From the NCBI GenBank assembly GCA_929200395.1, contig CAKMZJ010000004.1:9708-59036 (forward strand): 49,329 nucleotides of DNA. Reading direction: 5' to 3'. The stretch is from Candidatus Gorgonimonas eunicellae (GTDB taxonomy: Bacteria; Pseudomonadota; Gammaproteobacteria; Pseudomonadales; Endozoicomonadaceae). The stretch's first letter is position 1. The number at the start of each line of letters is the position of its first letter. The notes beneath the pieces were generated by a model, which was given only the letters and a program-made list of their open reading frames with translations, did not search any database and was not told where the DNA came from. Made by a program: the position numbers and the translations under genes. This document shows, in pieces, positions 17,182-32,100 of this stretch.

Positions 17182-20100
17182 ATGATATGCCGGATATTAA
17201 CATCATTATTAGCATTTATTATAACCTATTGTTATAGTCAATCTTCTGATTTTTCTAATCCACTTGCTTTATCTGAATCGATACCTTTATCATCTGAAAT
17301 AAAGCTAGTGTATTTGTATCAAGATGTAATTCTGGAACGCTGGAGAAATAACTACTACAAAAAAATAATGAACGATAATACTGAATTAAAACCGGTAAAA
17401 GATCTTAGAAATAGATTAATGATAGATTTGTATAATAAATCAGCTATTATAGATATAAATGATAGTAATATAAATGTAATCGATACTGTAGTTATTGCTT
17501 ATGCTTGTGATGCAAAGGGTCGTATTGCTCGTAGCTATAAAGGCTTTAAGGGGAAGACTGACCGTCATAAGTATGGAACCTTGCCAAATCAGCTTGATTA
17601 TACTGCTATATTAGGAAAATATCTTTATACAGATACAAACTCGTCAATTTCAGCAGATTATTATAAAGCATACTGGTTAGGTAGAGAATTTTATAAGCAA
17701 TTCAGCAATCAACAACCAAGTTCTAGCTACTTTAATAATAAAACTAATATTGTAAATAGGGGTATACGTATATATAGTCCTTCTGAACCTTATAAAAATT
17801 CAGATAATAGTATTTGTTTAGGATATACTTTTCCAGCTATTGGATCTTCTTCTAATATCAAAGCACAATTTAATAGCAGTTTGCCTACGCAAGATGTAGG
17901 TTATGATATTAATTCGTATGATAGCAGTATTATTATGCATGTAACTCACTCTGCTAATGAAGTTATAAAAAATAATCCTGATAGAATAGCTGCGAGTAGT
18001 AGCCATAACATATGTTATTCTGGTTTACTTTTTGGTTATGGACGTTTTGGTACGGTGATAAACCGTGGTGCCATTGCTATGATTCGCAGTGGAGATGCAT
18101 TAAATGACAAAAAACTAGTAGTTGCTAGTGTATATATTGTTCATGACATTGAGGAAATCAAAGAGCTTATAAATGCAAAGAATGCTTATATCGGCGTAAA
18201 AAGAACAGATTCTAAGCCTTTAACTGATAATGATATTGCTATTTTTCAGTTTTTGCCTAGTAGCAATAATAACCCATTAAATCTGATTAATTATGGTTTA
18301 ATTGAAGGCAATATATGTCTGCTTACTAATAGTCATTGGGATCCATTCTCTACTATAAGTAATCACGGGATTATAAATAGTAACTATATTAAAATTACTG
18401 GACTTCATGACAGTAATTATAAGCAGCAACCATACGCTGTATATAATGTTGAAAACGCTACAATAACAACTAAAATGCTCGAAGCTCGTTCAGTCTATAA
18501 CGGAGGATACTTAAAAATAGATGACTGCAAAATAAGCCACTTGTTTGTAAATAGTGGTACTTTAGAAATAAGTTCGAATAGCTATAATTATCTTACAAAT
18601 ATTTCACCTCATTATAATAGTAGCACAACTGGCACACTTATTCAAAATGAGATATATCTAGAGTATGATTCAATATTAAATTTTGGATCTATAATAAGTA
18701 AAAATTTCTTTATTAATGTTTTTATAAACTACGGTAATGAATATTCTACTAGAATAGGAGATAATTTAATCTCTAAGCATAACTTTAAAACCGATTCTAT
18801 ATCGTATATTAGCACTGCGCCTAAGGTTAACAGAAACACTTATAATACTGCGATTACATATATATTTAAGAACACAGGTGTTGCAACTATAACTAAAAAA
18901 ATAGATGTAAATTTTTGTAATGATGGAGATTTATACTTAGGCGATAAGGTTGATACTTCTTATCGTAATACCTTCGAAAATAAAAAAAATATTTATGTAA
19001 ATGGCTTATTTAATTTATATGGAAATTCTTTTAAGTCTCAGCCTAATAGTCTTTTATTAGCAAATAATATTAAAATAAAACGAAAAGGATTTATAAATAA
19101 AGGTCAAATAAAAACTAAACCTAGTGGCATGATAGAGCTTCATTATACTGATTATATAAATGACGAAATGGGAGAAATAAATACAGATAAACTACAGCTT
19201 GATAATTTAAGCACAAAGTTTTACAATAAAGGTTGCTTAAAAGCAACTACTATTTATTCTGATAGCAAGTATAATTCTCTAGAAAATACAGGAAAACTGC
19301 ATTCATGTTGTGGTATTAATGTTAATATAAATAATACTGGATATTTTTATATTGATTCTAAACAAGCATCTAAAATCTCTAATAGTAGACGACAAAATAA
19401 CCCAGGTGCTAGTAGTGAATACTTTAATAAAATAGAAAATAAAGCTGGCAAAATAGGCTTTATTTTAACCGAGTTACAATCTCCTAAAAATATATCATAT
19501 CCGTTACTTTCATGTAATTTGTTATCTCTTAATAATCATTCAAAAATTATATTAGAGCAGTCTTCTAGTTGTTATGCTCCTGTTATCTTGCTACGAAATG
19601 TAGGTCAATCTAAAAAAGTAACTATACTAACTGCTGATAGTATAATAGGTAAAGATATAACTAATCGTCTATTTAGAGAGAATTATTTATTTTATGTTAA
19701 AGATGTAACTAATAAGCAGTTTATATTAAAAGTAGATAATATTTCTTTTGCTACTAAAGGAAACAAACAAGAAGTATCTGCAACTTTAGGATGGCATGCA
19801 GTATCCAAGGCTAGTGATTTTCCTAAGTTAGATGCAGATAACTGTTATAGTTCACGTGACATTGGCGTATATTTTGGAGCTGCAATATACGGTTTTAATA
19901 TTATAGAACAAGATAAACAAGATTTATTTTATCTACGACAACAACAGGCTTTTATCGGCAAAACAACATCTAGCTCTCCAGCAACAATGATTACTATTGA
20001 TAGTAGTAAACCAAATAATAATAATCCGGCTATAATAGTTGAAATCTCGAAAACTCTAAATGTAAAGCAAATTAGTATAGAAGCTACTATTGATGCGACA

Positions 20101-23100
20101 ATAGATGCGAATACTAATAGCACTGTAGATAACATTGCAGTTAAGTTTTGTCCTAATAAAAGTATAACAGACAATATAAATGCTATAGATGGCTCTTTAA
20201 GATATCATGCATTAATGCCTAAATTAGAGCTAACAGGAGCAGTTATTAATAATGCACTAATTCAAGGCAAATATGGCATAAATATTGCTTTACCATTGCA
20301 AGGAAATCTTAAAAATAATAGTAAAATTATTGGTAAAACAGCAGCAATTAAATTTGACGGCCCAGCCAATATAATATTAGGTAATCTAGAAAATTACGGG
20401 CTCATAAAATCTAATAATTATGCAATACTTATGGACTCTCAAGTAGCTCATTATGCTACCTTTAATGAATATATAAAAACCAAAAAACAGTATAATGTGC
20501 TGCCTATTACTAATAGAGGTACAATTGATGGCAATATAGTTAGTTCAGGAAATATCTACTTAGTAAATAAATCTTTAATTATGTCTGCTACTATAGAGCA
20601 TATATATGGTGCTTTAAATTTAGACAATACAGTTTCTAGTAACCTAAATATAAAAGAAATAATAAATGCTTCTAATTCAACCGTTGTTATTAATAACTCA
20701 GGGAGTTTTCAGTCAGATAACATTCAAATAAATGAATTACATAATAATATTAGCGGAAGTATCAAGGTAAATAATTTATCTTTAGATACAAAATTTTATA
20801 ATGAAGGCTCTATAACTGCTAACGATCTACAACTAAATGAAGTTACTCTTACCAATAGCAATAGTGCTAGATTAATCGTAAATATATTATCACAAGTGGC
20901 AGGTATTATAGAGAATAACAATAACAGCTATCTTGATATCAGTACGATAAAAACAATAACAAAAAATACCAGTAAAAAAAATAGTTACCAAAATAAAAAT
21001 AATTCTATACTAAAAATAAATAACTCATTTAATAGTCAGGTGTTGTCTGTAGATAACAATAATTCATGTTTAGATATCAATAATAACAGTAATTTTAATA
21101 AATATGAAAGCACTTCAGGGGTGCTTAAAGTTCTGATACCAGATAACCCCAATGATATAACGTCTGCACCGTTAATTAAAATAAATACCGAAGCTTTATT
21201 TACTAGTAAGTCTGCTAATTCTTCTAGATTTGCTCTCTATGCAAAAAATCCTACTATTTTACCCCATGCAGTAACGGTTACCTTATTAGAAGCACATAAT
21301 ATTAGAGGTGACGATATAAAAAAACATGTAGAACAAATGCATACTTTTTTAGCAGGTGTTGATCTTAATCTAGGCAGTACAGCTAGTAGAGATATTATAA
21401 TTATATCAAATCCAGTTTTAAATACATCTGTTACCCCTAATAAACTACAAGCACAAATTAGATGGTGGAATATTATAGGTGGATTTCCTAAATTAGATAA
21501 TTTTAATACTTATAATATGGAAGAAGCACTATTATCATATTTACCTTTTATCGAGGGATTAAAAGTTATTGAGTATGATCATAATAAAAATTGGTATATT
21601 GCTAAAAGAGAAGTTGTTTTAGGCAAAAAATTTACTAATGATAGTGCAAAAAATATTTTTGCATCTACAAATCCTGTTAACAAACAAGCAGTAACAATTG
21701 AGGTAGATCAACCAATAGCAATAAGAAAAATATTAGTTCAAGGAACTATTGATGCAAATAGTTATACTGTTTTTACTAATAACAAAAATTATACTGCTAA
21801 TCAGTGTGGATTATTAATTACAGGTAAAGAGCTATCTGTAACTGAAGGAATTTATATTGAAGCTAAACATAGCTTAATATCATCTTTAAGCTCAACATTA
21901 AATCCAGCTTTAGTATATAAAACTGCAGCCATGTTGTTAGAAACTAGCATCACAGCAAATATTTATAATTATGGTGAAATATCTGGATTAACCGGCATTG
22001 GTATTACTGGCAATGCTAATTTATTAAATGGAACTATAACTAACTATAATAAAATAAATGTTGTTGGTGATCTTATATATTCATTACCAATCAAACAACA
22101 AGTAAAGAGTAAGCGTAAATTTGCTTTTTATAATGAACAAAGTGCTACCGTAATAGCTGGTGGCTGTATGTTATCAGGCAATAATATAAATATTATTAAT
22201 AAAGGTTTGTTGCAAATAACAACATTAACTCACTCTAATGCTATTAGTACATTAAAAAATAATCAAGATGCTGTATTTGATCTAACAACTAGCCAAAATA
22301 TTAGCTCAATAGTAACTATGATTAACTATGGTTTGCTACGATCTAGCAATAGATTAAGCTTCACTAGTTTACAAAATACGACTAATGCTTCTATAACAGC
22401 TAATATATTAAACTTAATAGAGGACTCTAGTAATAGCGGTACTATTAGTATTAACAAATTAGAGAATAATAAAATTTTTGATAACAGTATTAATGCAATG
22501 TTAATTGTTACTGGAACTAAAGGTTTATATTTAAAGGATAGTAAATTTATAAATAAAGGTGATATTAAAGTTATTAATTCGATATATCTTGATGGTAAAT
22601 TTACTAATCAAGGCAATATTTACACTGGATCAGTCGTTGATAATAATAATAAATTAATCAATAAAAAATTTATTCGTATTACAGGAAAGAATGGTTTGTC
22701 ACTCACTAGTAATATAGATAATCGTGGTTATATGATTGTTGATGCTACTTTATCAGTAATAGCTAATTACAATTCTCAGGGCAATTGGCTAGTAGGAGGC
22801 TTTAATGCAAATGCACAGTTTACTAATAAGTCTGGCTATAATCTTAAAATAGCAACTAATGATTTAGTTATTAAAACACCGCGTGATATCGTTAATCAAG
22901 GAACTTTAGAGGTTGTAAAATCAATAAAATTAGCTAGTAACTTTGCTAATAATGGCATATTAATAGCTGCAACCTTAGAAGGAGTTATAGCTAATATTCC
23001 AGAGCTTAATAATAATGGTAGTAATTATGCCCATATTAATGTAGTTAAAGATATAATTATTAATAATTATGCGTCATTAACAGTTAATAATGCAATTAAA

Positions 23101-26100
23101 GGGAATGTAACACTTCGATATAATAATGCTACACTAGGTAATGTTGTAACTCAGTCAGGACAATTAATGGCTGCTGATATCAATACTAAAGGTAAGCTGA
23201 TTATTCGGGGTAAAGCAAATATTACTAATAATTTAATAGCAAATGTTATAGAAGTAGCTTCAACTACTGCAATACCGACAAAGCTACAAGTTAAAAATTT
23301 AACAGTAGCTGATAAACTCATTAATTACAGTTCTATAGAGGCAAATAGCATTAAACTACCTATGCAAACCGAACAATATGGCAAACTATCGGTAACAGGA
23401 GCTTCTGGATTACATATGGATAATCAAATAAATAATTATGGAGAAATAAATATAACTAATGGTTTGTATATTGATACAGAAGTTAAATTAGCCGGAGTTA
23501 TTAATGCTAAATTCCTAACCGCATCAACAGGATGTAATTGTATATTAACTAAGCAAGCTACAGTTAACTTAGCTAATATAGGAGATATTAATAAGAGTAA
23601 CCAAATAATAAAAATAATTAACTATGGTGAATTAAATTTAGCAAATCATATAGGTAATGTAACATTATTAGGTGATATAACTATTCATAATGATACTGAT
23701 TATAATAGTGACGGCGAGGTATTAATACATAGCGATGTACAACAGTTTGCAAACTTGCAGGTTGGAAAGGTTTCCGCATCAAGGCCTATTAATTATACCT
23801 TACAGCAAAATGCAATAGCACAATTTACTGAGCCAATTCAGCAGCCTAATATTAGTTTAATAAATAGTGGCAATCTTGATTTACAACCTAACTCTAGCTT
23901 TAAAAGTCATACATATCATAATAATGGAACAATTACAGTAAATGTGACTGATTTCATTAATTCTAGCACGAAAACTCCTTTGTTAACCTTAGATGATCTA
24001 ATACTTAATCAGCAAAAAACTAATAATAAATTTATATTAAAGCCCGTCTTAAGTAGTTCTATTTTAGATACTAGTTATATTAATCAACCGCAGACATTAT
24101 ATTTATTACATATTAATAATAATGTTTTTTACTTAGATAACAATAATCAACAACATATTATTGATCGAATTCAAACTGATATTAATAACTATATTAATTT
24201 AACTAGTGATTCTATACATGGAGTGTCTTTTAGTATAAATTCGAAAATTAAATCCGCAGTTGTTAGTTCATCGCAAGCATTACAATCAGGTGCTAGATAT
24301 TTATATGTTACAATAGCTCCAACATTAACATATAAGTTCACTGATAAAAACATGGGGTTTAATCAACAAACTTTGCAGGTAGCAGAGCTAGGCAAGCATT
24401 GTCTTAAGCAAAATTCTAATGTATGGGGAGTATGTTGGCGTTACAATAAATCTTCTACAGCTCTATATGATAATAACCTAATAATAAGCCCATATTATGT
24501 AATCACTGAAAACAACTTAGTATCTTATAAGAATAATAATTTAGTGATAGGAACTACGAAACATAAAACTGTCTATGCTGAAGCAGCTAATTTACCTGCA
24601 TTTATTATTGGCAGTAAAATAGATAATGCAGCTACTCCTCCGGCAAAGCAATTAATTATTAATAATATAAGTTTTGCTAATATACAAGTAACTGGAAGAG
24701 ATATTATTTATCCGCGTCATGATGTTACTAATCGTGATGGGGTATTAATAGCTGGTAATAATAGCATTAAAATATCAGATAAAATTAATATAGATCACAA
24801 CACTAGTTTTATTGCAGGATATGACAAACATGCATTTCATATAGCAACTGGCATTATAGGAAATATAGCTAATGCTGGAAATATCGGTGATATGAATTCA
24901 GGATACGGCATATATATTAGTTCAGCAGTATCATTAACCATAGCTAATAATAATACTATAGAAGGAATGTTAGCAGCGTTGATGTTAGAGCCGGCTCCTT
25001 ATTGGCGACATCAAAAAACGGATTTAATTATAAATAATAATAAAAATATTAAAGGAAGTATTTTAATTGTAGCTGCAACACAACAAGCTAACACTACAAT
25101 TAACAATATAGCTGCAATAAATTCAGATAAAATAGTAAATTATAGCGGTAGTCTTAACATTAATAATAACAATACTGGAACAATAATAGTTAATGAAATA
25201 TCCGCTACTAATATTATTAATAAAGGTAACTTGAAAATTAATACTGATAATAAATTTGTAGTTAATAAAATTGCTAATACTGGAGACTTATATATAAAAG
25301 ATATGGTTTTAGCGAATAATTATATTTGCTCAGGAACTCTTAATGCAACTAATTTTGATGGTAAAGGTTATAAATTAGACAACTCTGGTATTAATAAATT
25401 AGCTAATATTAAAAATGTCATCATAGATAAATACCAACTGTTAGAAATTCAAGAAAGTATATCAGGCAATGTTAGTATATTAGCTGATTTAACTTTAGGA
25501 TCTAATATAAATATAGCTAATAATACAAATTTAATTTTATCTGGACAAATAAATTATAATAAATATTATTTAACAAATTATGGTTCGCTAACTATTACAT
25601 CTAATAAGTTTGTTTTATCTGAATATTTTCTCAATGAAAGAAATGCGAACTTAAATATAGCTAATATATTGCAAACAAAAGGTAGTGTCACTATTGGCGG
25701 AAATGTTCATGCTACAGCTTTGCAACCAATTACTACTGGTTCTATAACTATAGGTAAAAATAGTACACTAAGATTAGAAGTACTAGATAATAGTACTAAT
25801 AAATCTGTATTAGATTTTTATATTCAAGGAACATTAGATGTAAATCGTAAAACCTCTTTTGCTATTATATCTGGTAACATAAATATTGCTAATGATAACC
25901 AAGCAAGTGGTTTGCTACTAAATGGCAAACTACAACAAAATAAAGGTGTGTTAACAATAGATAATATCAATACCCTAAATAATGCAATACTTGAAGTAAC
26001 AGACACTAAATTTACTAAAATAATAAACAATAACAAGCTAGCTATTGAAAATAACAATAAATTACAAATACCTAGTGGTAGTAGTATTGAATCCTATACC

Positions 26101-29100
26101 CCAGCTGCTAACTCGCAATTAGTTATTCCGATAAAACAGTACTTTCATTTAATTAATTATCCGTTGTTACATACGACAAATAACTTTGCTTTTAATAAAA
26201 CAGCTAAAATAAAAATAATTTTAGATGATAACGTTATATTACCAATACAGCATCGAACTAGAGTTAAAATAATATCTTCAGATAGACTGTTATTAACGGC
26301 AAACAAAGCACCATTACAATTAGCTGATGTTCAAAATATATTTTCTCAATTAAGTATTAATCATAGACTAATTAAAGTAATAAAAGATAGTATTAGCATT
26401 GAAGATAATGGACATAGTTTAGTAGCAGATATCGAATTAATAGATAGCTCTAGTTTACCTAGTGGTATGTATGAAGTAGAAATTCCGTTATCTCAAAAAT
26501 TTTTAGGTAAGTGTCAACAACAAGATACTAACATTACTGGAGTTGCTTTAACTAGTTTAGCATCTAACTATATAGCTATCGCACCTTATTTTATGGCAGT
26601 TTATTCTAAAAAAATTGCATTTGCGAAAAATCAATTAACTGTGGGTACAACAACTAGTAATAATACTATAAAAGTAGAAGATTATAAATCACCAGCATTA
26701 GTTATTAGCATTCAAGCTACTCCTAGCAGTATAACAATGAGTACTCCAGTAGCTATAGATATTAATATAGTTAATCAAGATATCAATGGTTATCAGTTTG
26801 CTTATCGAAATACTTTAGGAGAGAAAGCAAATCAAGATGGACTACTTATTACTAGAAATAATAATACGATACAGCTACAAACTAAAATTAATATAGATAA
26901 AGACTCTATTCTTGCAGCAGGAGAAAATAATCATGCATTGCATATAGCAGTTCCTATTACAGGAGAAATTGAAAATAGTGGTACCATAGGGCTACCTAAT
27001 ACAGGAGTTGGTGTGCATTTTAGTCAATTAATGGCCGGAACATTAACTAATAATAATATTATTCAAGGAAAATTAGCTGCTATTAATATAGAGTTAGATT
27101 CAGCTACCAATAATAAAATAGCTATAGTAAATAATTCTGGAATAAAAGGCAGTATAATTATACAACCAAGTGTTCATATATCTAAAACTCCAGTTATTAA
27201 TATACATAACCAAAAAAATGCTTATATTGTTGCAGATGCTATAAAGGCTGATACCACATCAGAGTTAAACTTAATAAATAATAAAGGGGCAGTAGTAAGA
27301 GTAAATAATTTAGCTATAACTAATGCTACTAATGATGGCATTATTGCTATTGCCGAATCAGCATTACAGTATAATAATTTTAATAATAGATCAAAACTAT
27401 ATTTAACAGATTTAATCATAGATATAAAGAACAACTTCATAAATGATGGTATTGTTGCATCTACAGGAATGATAATGTTAAATAAAAATTATATCTGTAA
27501 TGGTACTATTACTGGAAATAATCTGATAGGCAACAATTACCATTTACAATTACCATATGCTAGTTTTGCAACCTTAAATGATGTTGAAATTAAAGCTGAT
27601 GTTATATCAGTATCTTCACTTATTAAAAATGATGTAATTATAGAAGATACATTAACTGTATCTGGTAATGTAACTCAAGTAGGTAATTTAACTGCTAAGG
27701 ATATTATAGGTGCGGATACTTTCATTATTGGTGGTATTACCTCAGTAACTAATAAATTAACTTTAAATTCGTTGTATGTAAATAATTCTGCGAGTTTAAC
27801 AGCAGCTACCATAGAATGTAAACAGATATTTGATAATTCAGGTGTTACAGTAGTTAATGATTTAATAAATACCAAGGCTAAAATAGTACAAGCAGGAATA
27901 TTAAAAATATTAGGAGCTAATACTGTAACTTTAAATAGTAATTTTCATCAATATGGTACTACTGAAATAACTAAAGCTACAGTTAAAGTAGCTAACGACA
28001 TAGTAGTTCAAGGCCATTTAGTACTTAAAAATTTATTAGCCGACTATAAGTTAACAAATAACTTTATTAAAGTTGATATAAATAAAAACTCTGCTATATC
28101 AATTAAAGAAAATATTGGAGATATTAATAAGTTAGATAAAAAAATTATATTTATCAATGATGGCAGTTTAATATTAAGTAATAACAGTAGTATCAATGGT
28201 AATATAGAAATATATAATAAATATTATAGTCCAGAATTGCCGGCAACAGGTATTGTGCAAATTAAAGGAAATATAACCCAACAAGGAAAATTATCTTTAG
28301 GTAAGTTTGTCTCTAATAATAATAGTGAAATTACTATACAACCTAACTCAATAGTTAAGTGTAATAGTGCAATGCAGCAAAATGTTATATCTATAGTAAA
28401 TAATGGTACCTTAGAAATTGCTCAAGGGTCTAGCTTAAATGAATATACAAGTAACCCAAATAGTTGTTTAGTGTTAGCATTAAATAATATCGAAAATATA
28501 AAATCAGCTACTAATTCAGCATTACAGCTAAAGCAACAGGCAGTTTTTAATACAAACTCAATAATTAAATTAAAACCGCAAACAAGAATTATACCGCAAT
28601 TTGCTAATAATCAAATATATTTAATAAATACTACTAAGGGTATAGTAGATGCAAATGGCAATAAGATTACCAATATACAGTCATTGGTTAAATCTATAGA
28701 TACTGAATCTACATTATTAAAAATAACTAAGATTTCTTTAGTTAATAATAGAAGTTTAGTTGCTAATTTACAAGTAAATAGAATATTTCCTGATGCTAAT
28801 ATGCAATCAGCTGATATGCAACTGTTACATAGTTTACTAGGAAGTTGTCAACCTAAAGATGAATTAATAGAAGCGGCATGTTGGAATTACAATAAAAATA
28901 AAACTAATAATATGCTTATTTCCCCTGATATTTTAGCATTAGATAAAGTCGCTATATACGATGATGCTAATTCAGAATTTATAGTTGATTCTAAAAATGT
29001 AAACCAATACCGTACAATATATGCTGATAACAAACCGGCTATATGCATAGGTACAACTATTAGTAGCAATAAATTAGCAAGTAATGCTGTTGATGATATA

Positions 29101-32100
29101 AGTTTAGCTAACATTCAATTTAATAATTTAAATATAAATGCAGGTAAAAATAACCCATTATTAAATGCGGTAACTAAAACTAGTAATGAAGATGGTATTG
29201 TAATTACTGGGATTAACCCAATAGTTTTATATAATGAAATGTTAATATCCGATACGGTAAAAATCGAATCTGGGATAGATCGCCATGCTTTACATTTGGC
29301 GGTTCCTATGGTTGGTACCATTAACAACCATGGTAGTATAGGATCAAAAACATCTGGGTATGGTCTAGCCATAACACAAATATTACAAGGAGAGTTTAAT
29401 AATTTTAATCTAATAGCTGGCGATAAAGCAGCTATTATTATTAAACCAATGACATCTTCTAGTGGTAAAGCACTGACAATAGTCAATGAAGGAACTATAA
29501 TAGGCAGTATAATTCTTGAAGCAACAACTAATATTGATTATCCTAATATTACTTTAAAAAATTCAGCTAATATACAAGGCAAAGACCTCAGCACAGATAA
29601 CAATTTAGAATTTACCATAATAAATACTGCTAGTGGAACAATAAACGTCAATAATTTACATGCTCAAAAAATAACTAATACAGGCAAAATAAATACATTT
29701 GAATTTGATGTTTACTATATATCCAATTATGGAGAAATTACCGTTACCAATTCAATGAATTTATATGCAGATACAACAAACAATGGCAGTATAAACGCTA
29801 ATATTATTGATGGTAGAGGATATCAGTTAACTAGTGCAAACAATATATTAACAGCCTCAATTTTAAAAAACATCAGTATTTATAATAATCTTCCAGTAAA
29901 TTTACAAGACAGAATTACTGGTGATGTGTATATAAAAAATAAATTACAGATTAATAAAAAATATAATGCCATTATTTATGCTAGTTCTACTTTACAAGTT
30001 GGTAGTATAAAAATTGATGGTAAATTAGAAAACAATGGTGAATTAATAGTAGTTAATAATGATTTAGAGTGTTCTGGAACGCTATTAAATAATAAGCACG
30101 CATTAGTAGATACTAAAAATTATAATATAGTATTAGCGGCAACCTTAACTAATAACGGTTCTATTACAACTAATAATATTTTAGGGGCAAGCTGTACAGT
30201 TATTAATAATAGTGGTGCTATTTTAAGTTTGCAAAATTTAGGTGGTAGTAAACAGGCTATTACCATTAACAATAGTGGAATTATAGATTTAAATAAACAA
30301 CTAAAAGTATCAGTAAATAACGATGGTATAATAGATGGAAATATTTATATCAATAAATCTGATATAAAACGACATAATGGTGAGTTGAATATTTATACTG
30401 ATGTATATCAACAAAGCCAAAGTAATTTATATTTAGGTAAAATCAATTGTATTAATAAAACTAATTTTTATATAGCAGAACATGCAAAAACTGTAATTGC
30501 TAATAGAATTAATCAACATAAGCTATCTATAGCAAATAAAGGCAGCATAACTTTACAACCCCTTAGTATTATAGATAAATATTCCGGAGATAGCATTAGT
30601 ACATTAGTTTTACCTATTACTAGTTACTTAGGTAGTTATGGTGATAATTATTTATTAACAATTGAAGATGACTGTTTATTTAATTCTGGTGCTAAATTAT
30701 TATTAAATTTATCTGAGTTACTACAAAAAAGTATTTTACTACAACAAGCTAAAATAAATTTGCTTAAAATAAAAAAATCTATTACATACAATAAAAATAC
30801 TATAACTAAAGAAGAAATAAAAGATATTATAGATTTTAATCATGAAAAACTTATTATAGCTTTAGATAAAAATGATATACAAATTAATAAAGATAATAAA
30901 GATTACACTTTGGTATCAATTAATATAACAGCAACAGGTGCATTGCCTCATGGGTTTAGTTATGGTTATATATTTTTAGATAAAACTATACTTGGAGAGT
31001 GTCAATCTAAAAACGAGAAAATACCTTGTTTCTTCCATAAAGATAATTTAGACAGCCATGGCTCACCTACAGCCTGTAATTTAGGTATATACCCTTCATT
31101 TGCTGTGATTGAACCTGCAAGAGTAACAATAAATAAAGGTAATATTCAGATAGGTTCACCAACAAGTAATGTAAGAGAATATATAGCGGAATATACTGGT
31201 AATCATCCCGCCTTAGTTTTGGCGACAAATATTGAGGCTGAGGGTATTACTGATTATACTAATGATACTTTAGAGTTTAATAGCTTAAAGATATCAAATA
31301 TAAGTATAACAGGACAGCATTCTGATAATTCTACAGTTAAGTTACAGCCACAAGATGGCTTGCTAATAACAGGAGCTAATCCCTTAAAAGTTAATAACGG
31401 TATTCAAATAGCTACAGACACTAATATATTAGCTGGCAAAAATAAACATGCGTTACATTTAGCAGCTCCTATTGTTGCAAAGATAACTAATTTTGGCGTT
31501 ATAGGCGACAGTGTAAATGATTCTGGAGTTAAAATAAGTAATATTTTGCAAGGCGAAATTATTAATTTAGGTAATATTTCTGCTAGTAATACAGCTATTA
31601 GTATAGATGTAGATGCATCATATTTAGTTAATATGAGGGATATGCTATTAACTAATAAAAAACAAATTAATGGCAGTATTATAGCAACAGTTAAAAATTC
31701 TGCATTAACAGAGTCTATTATTAAATCAGCTAGTTTAACAGCGATAAATCATGCAACTATCACCTTAAAAAATTATGCACAAATAAGCTCTTGTTATAAA
31801 TTAATTGATAACGATTTATTATCGATGCAAATTATAAATCAAGGGGGTAAGATTTCAGCAAACAATATTGCGGTAAAATTAATAGATAATTACGGTATTA
31901 TACAAAATGTAGCTACTTTAGATTTAGTAAATAATAGCTTTATAAATAATGATAGTGCTACATTAAAATTAATAAGTGGTAGTTCTATTACTATAGCTAA
32001 TAACTTTATTAATAATGGTGAAGTAGATGCTTTTAATATATCTTTAGGTGATGATTTTAATAATAATGGTCTTATTAATGTAGCTAATATACTTAATGGT

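Noticed and set aside
29115..29486. 123-codon minus-strand ORF inside the giant autotransporter gene, and similar antisense ORFs at 19929, 25824, 27222, 33525, 37047 and others
   Set aside because: They are the complement of repetitive Ile/Asn/Thr-rich coding sequence, giving Val/Ile/Leu-rich nonsense. They have no ribosome-binding sites or recognisable motifs.
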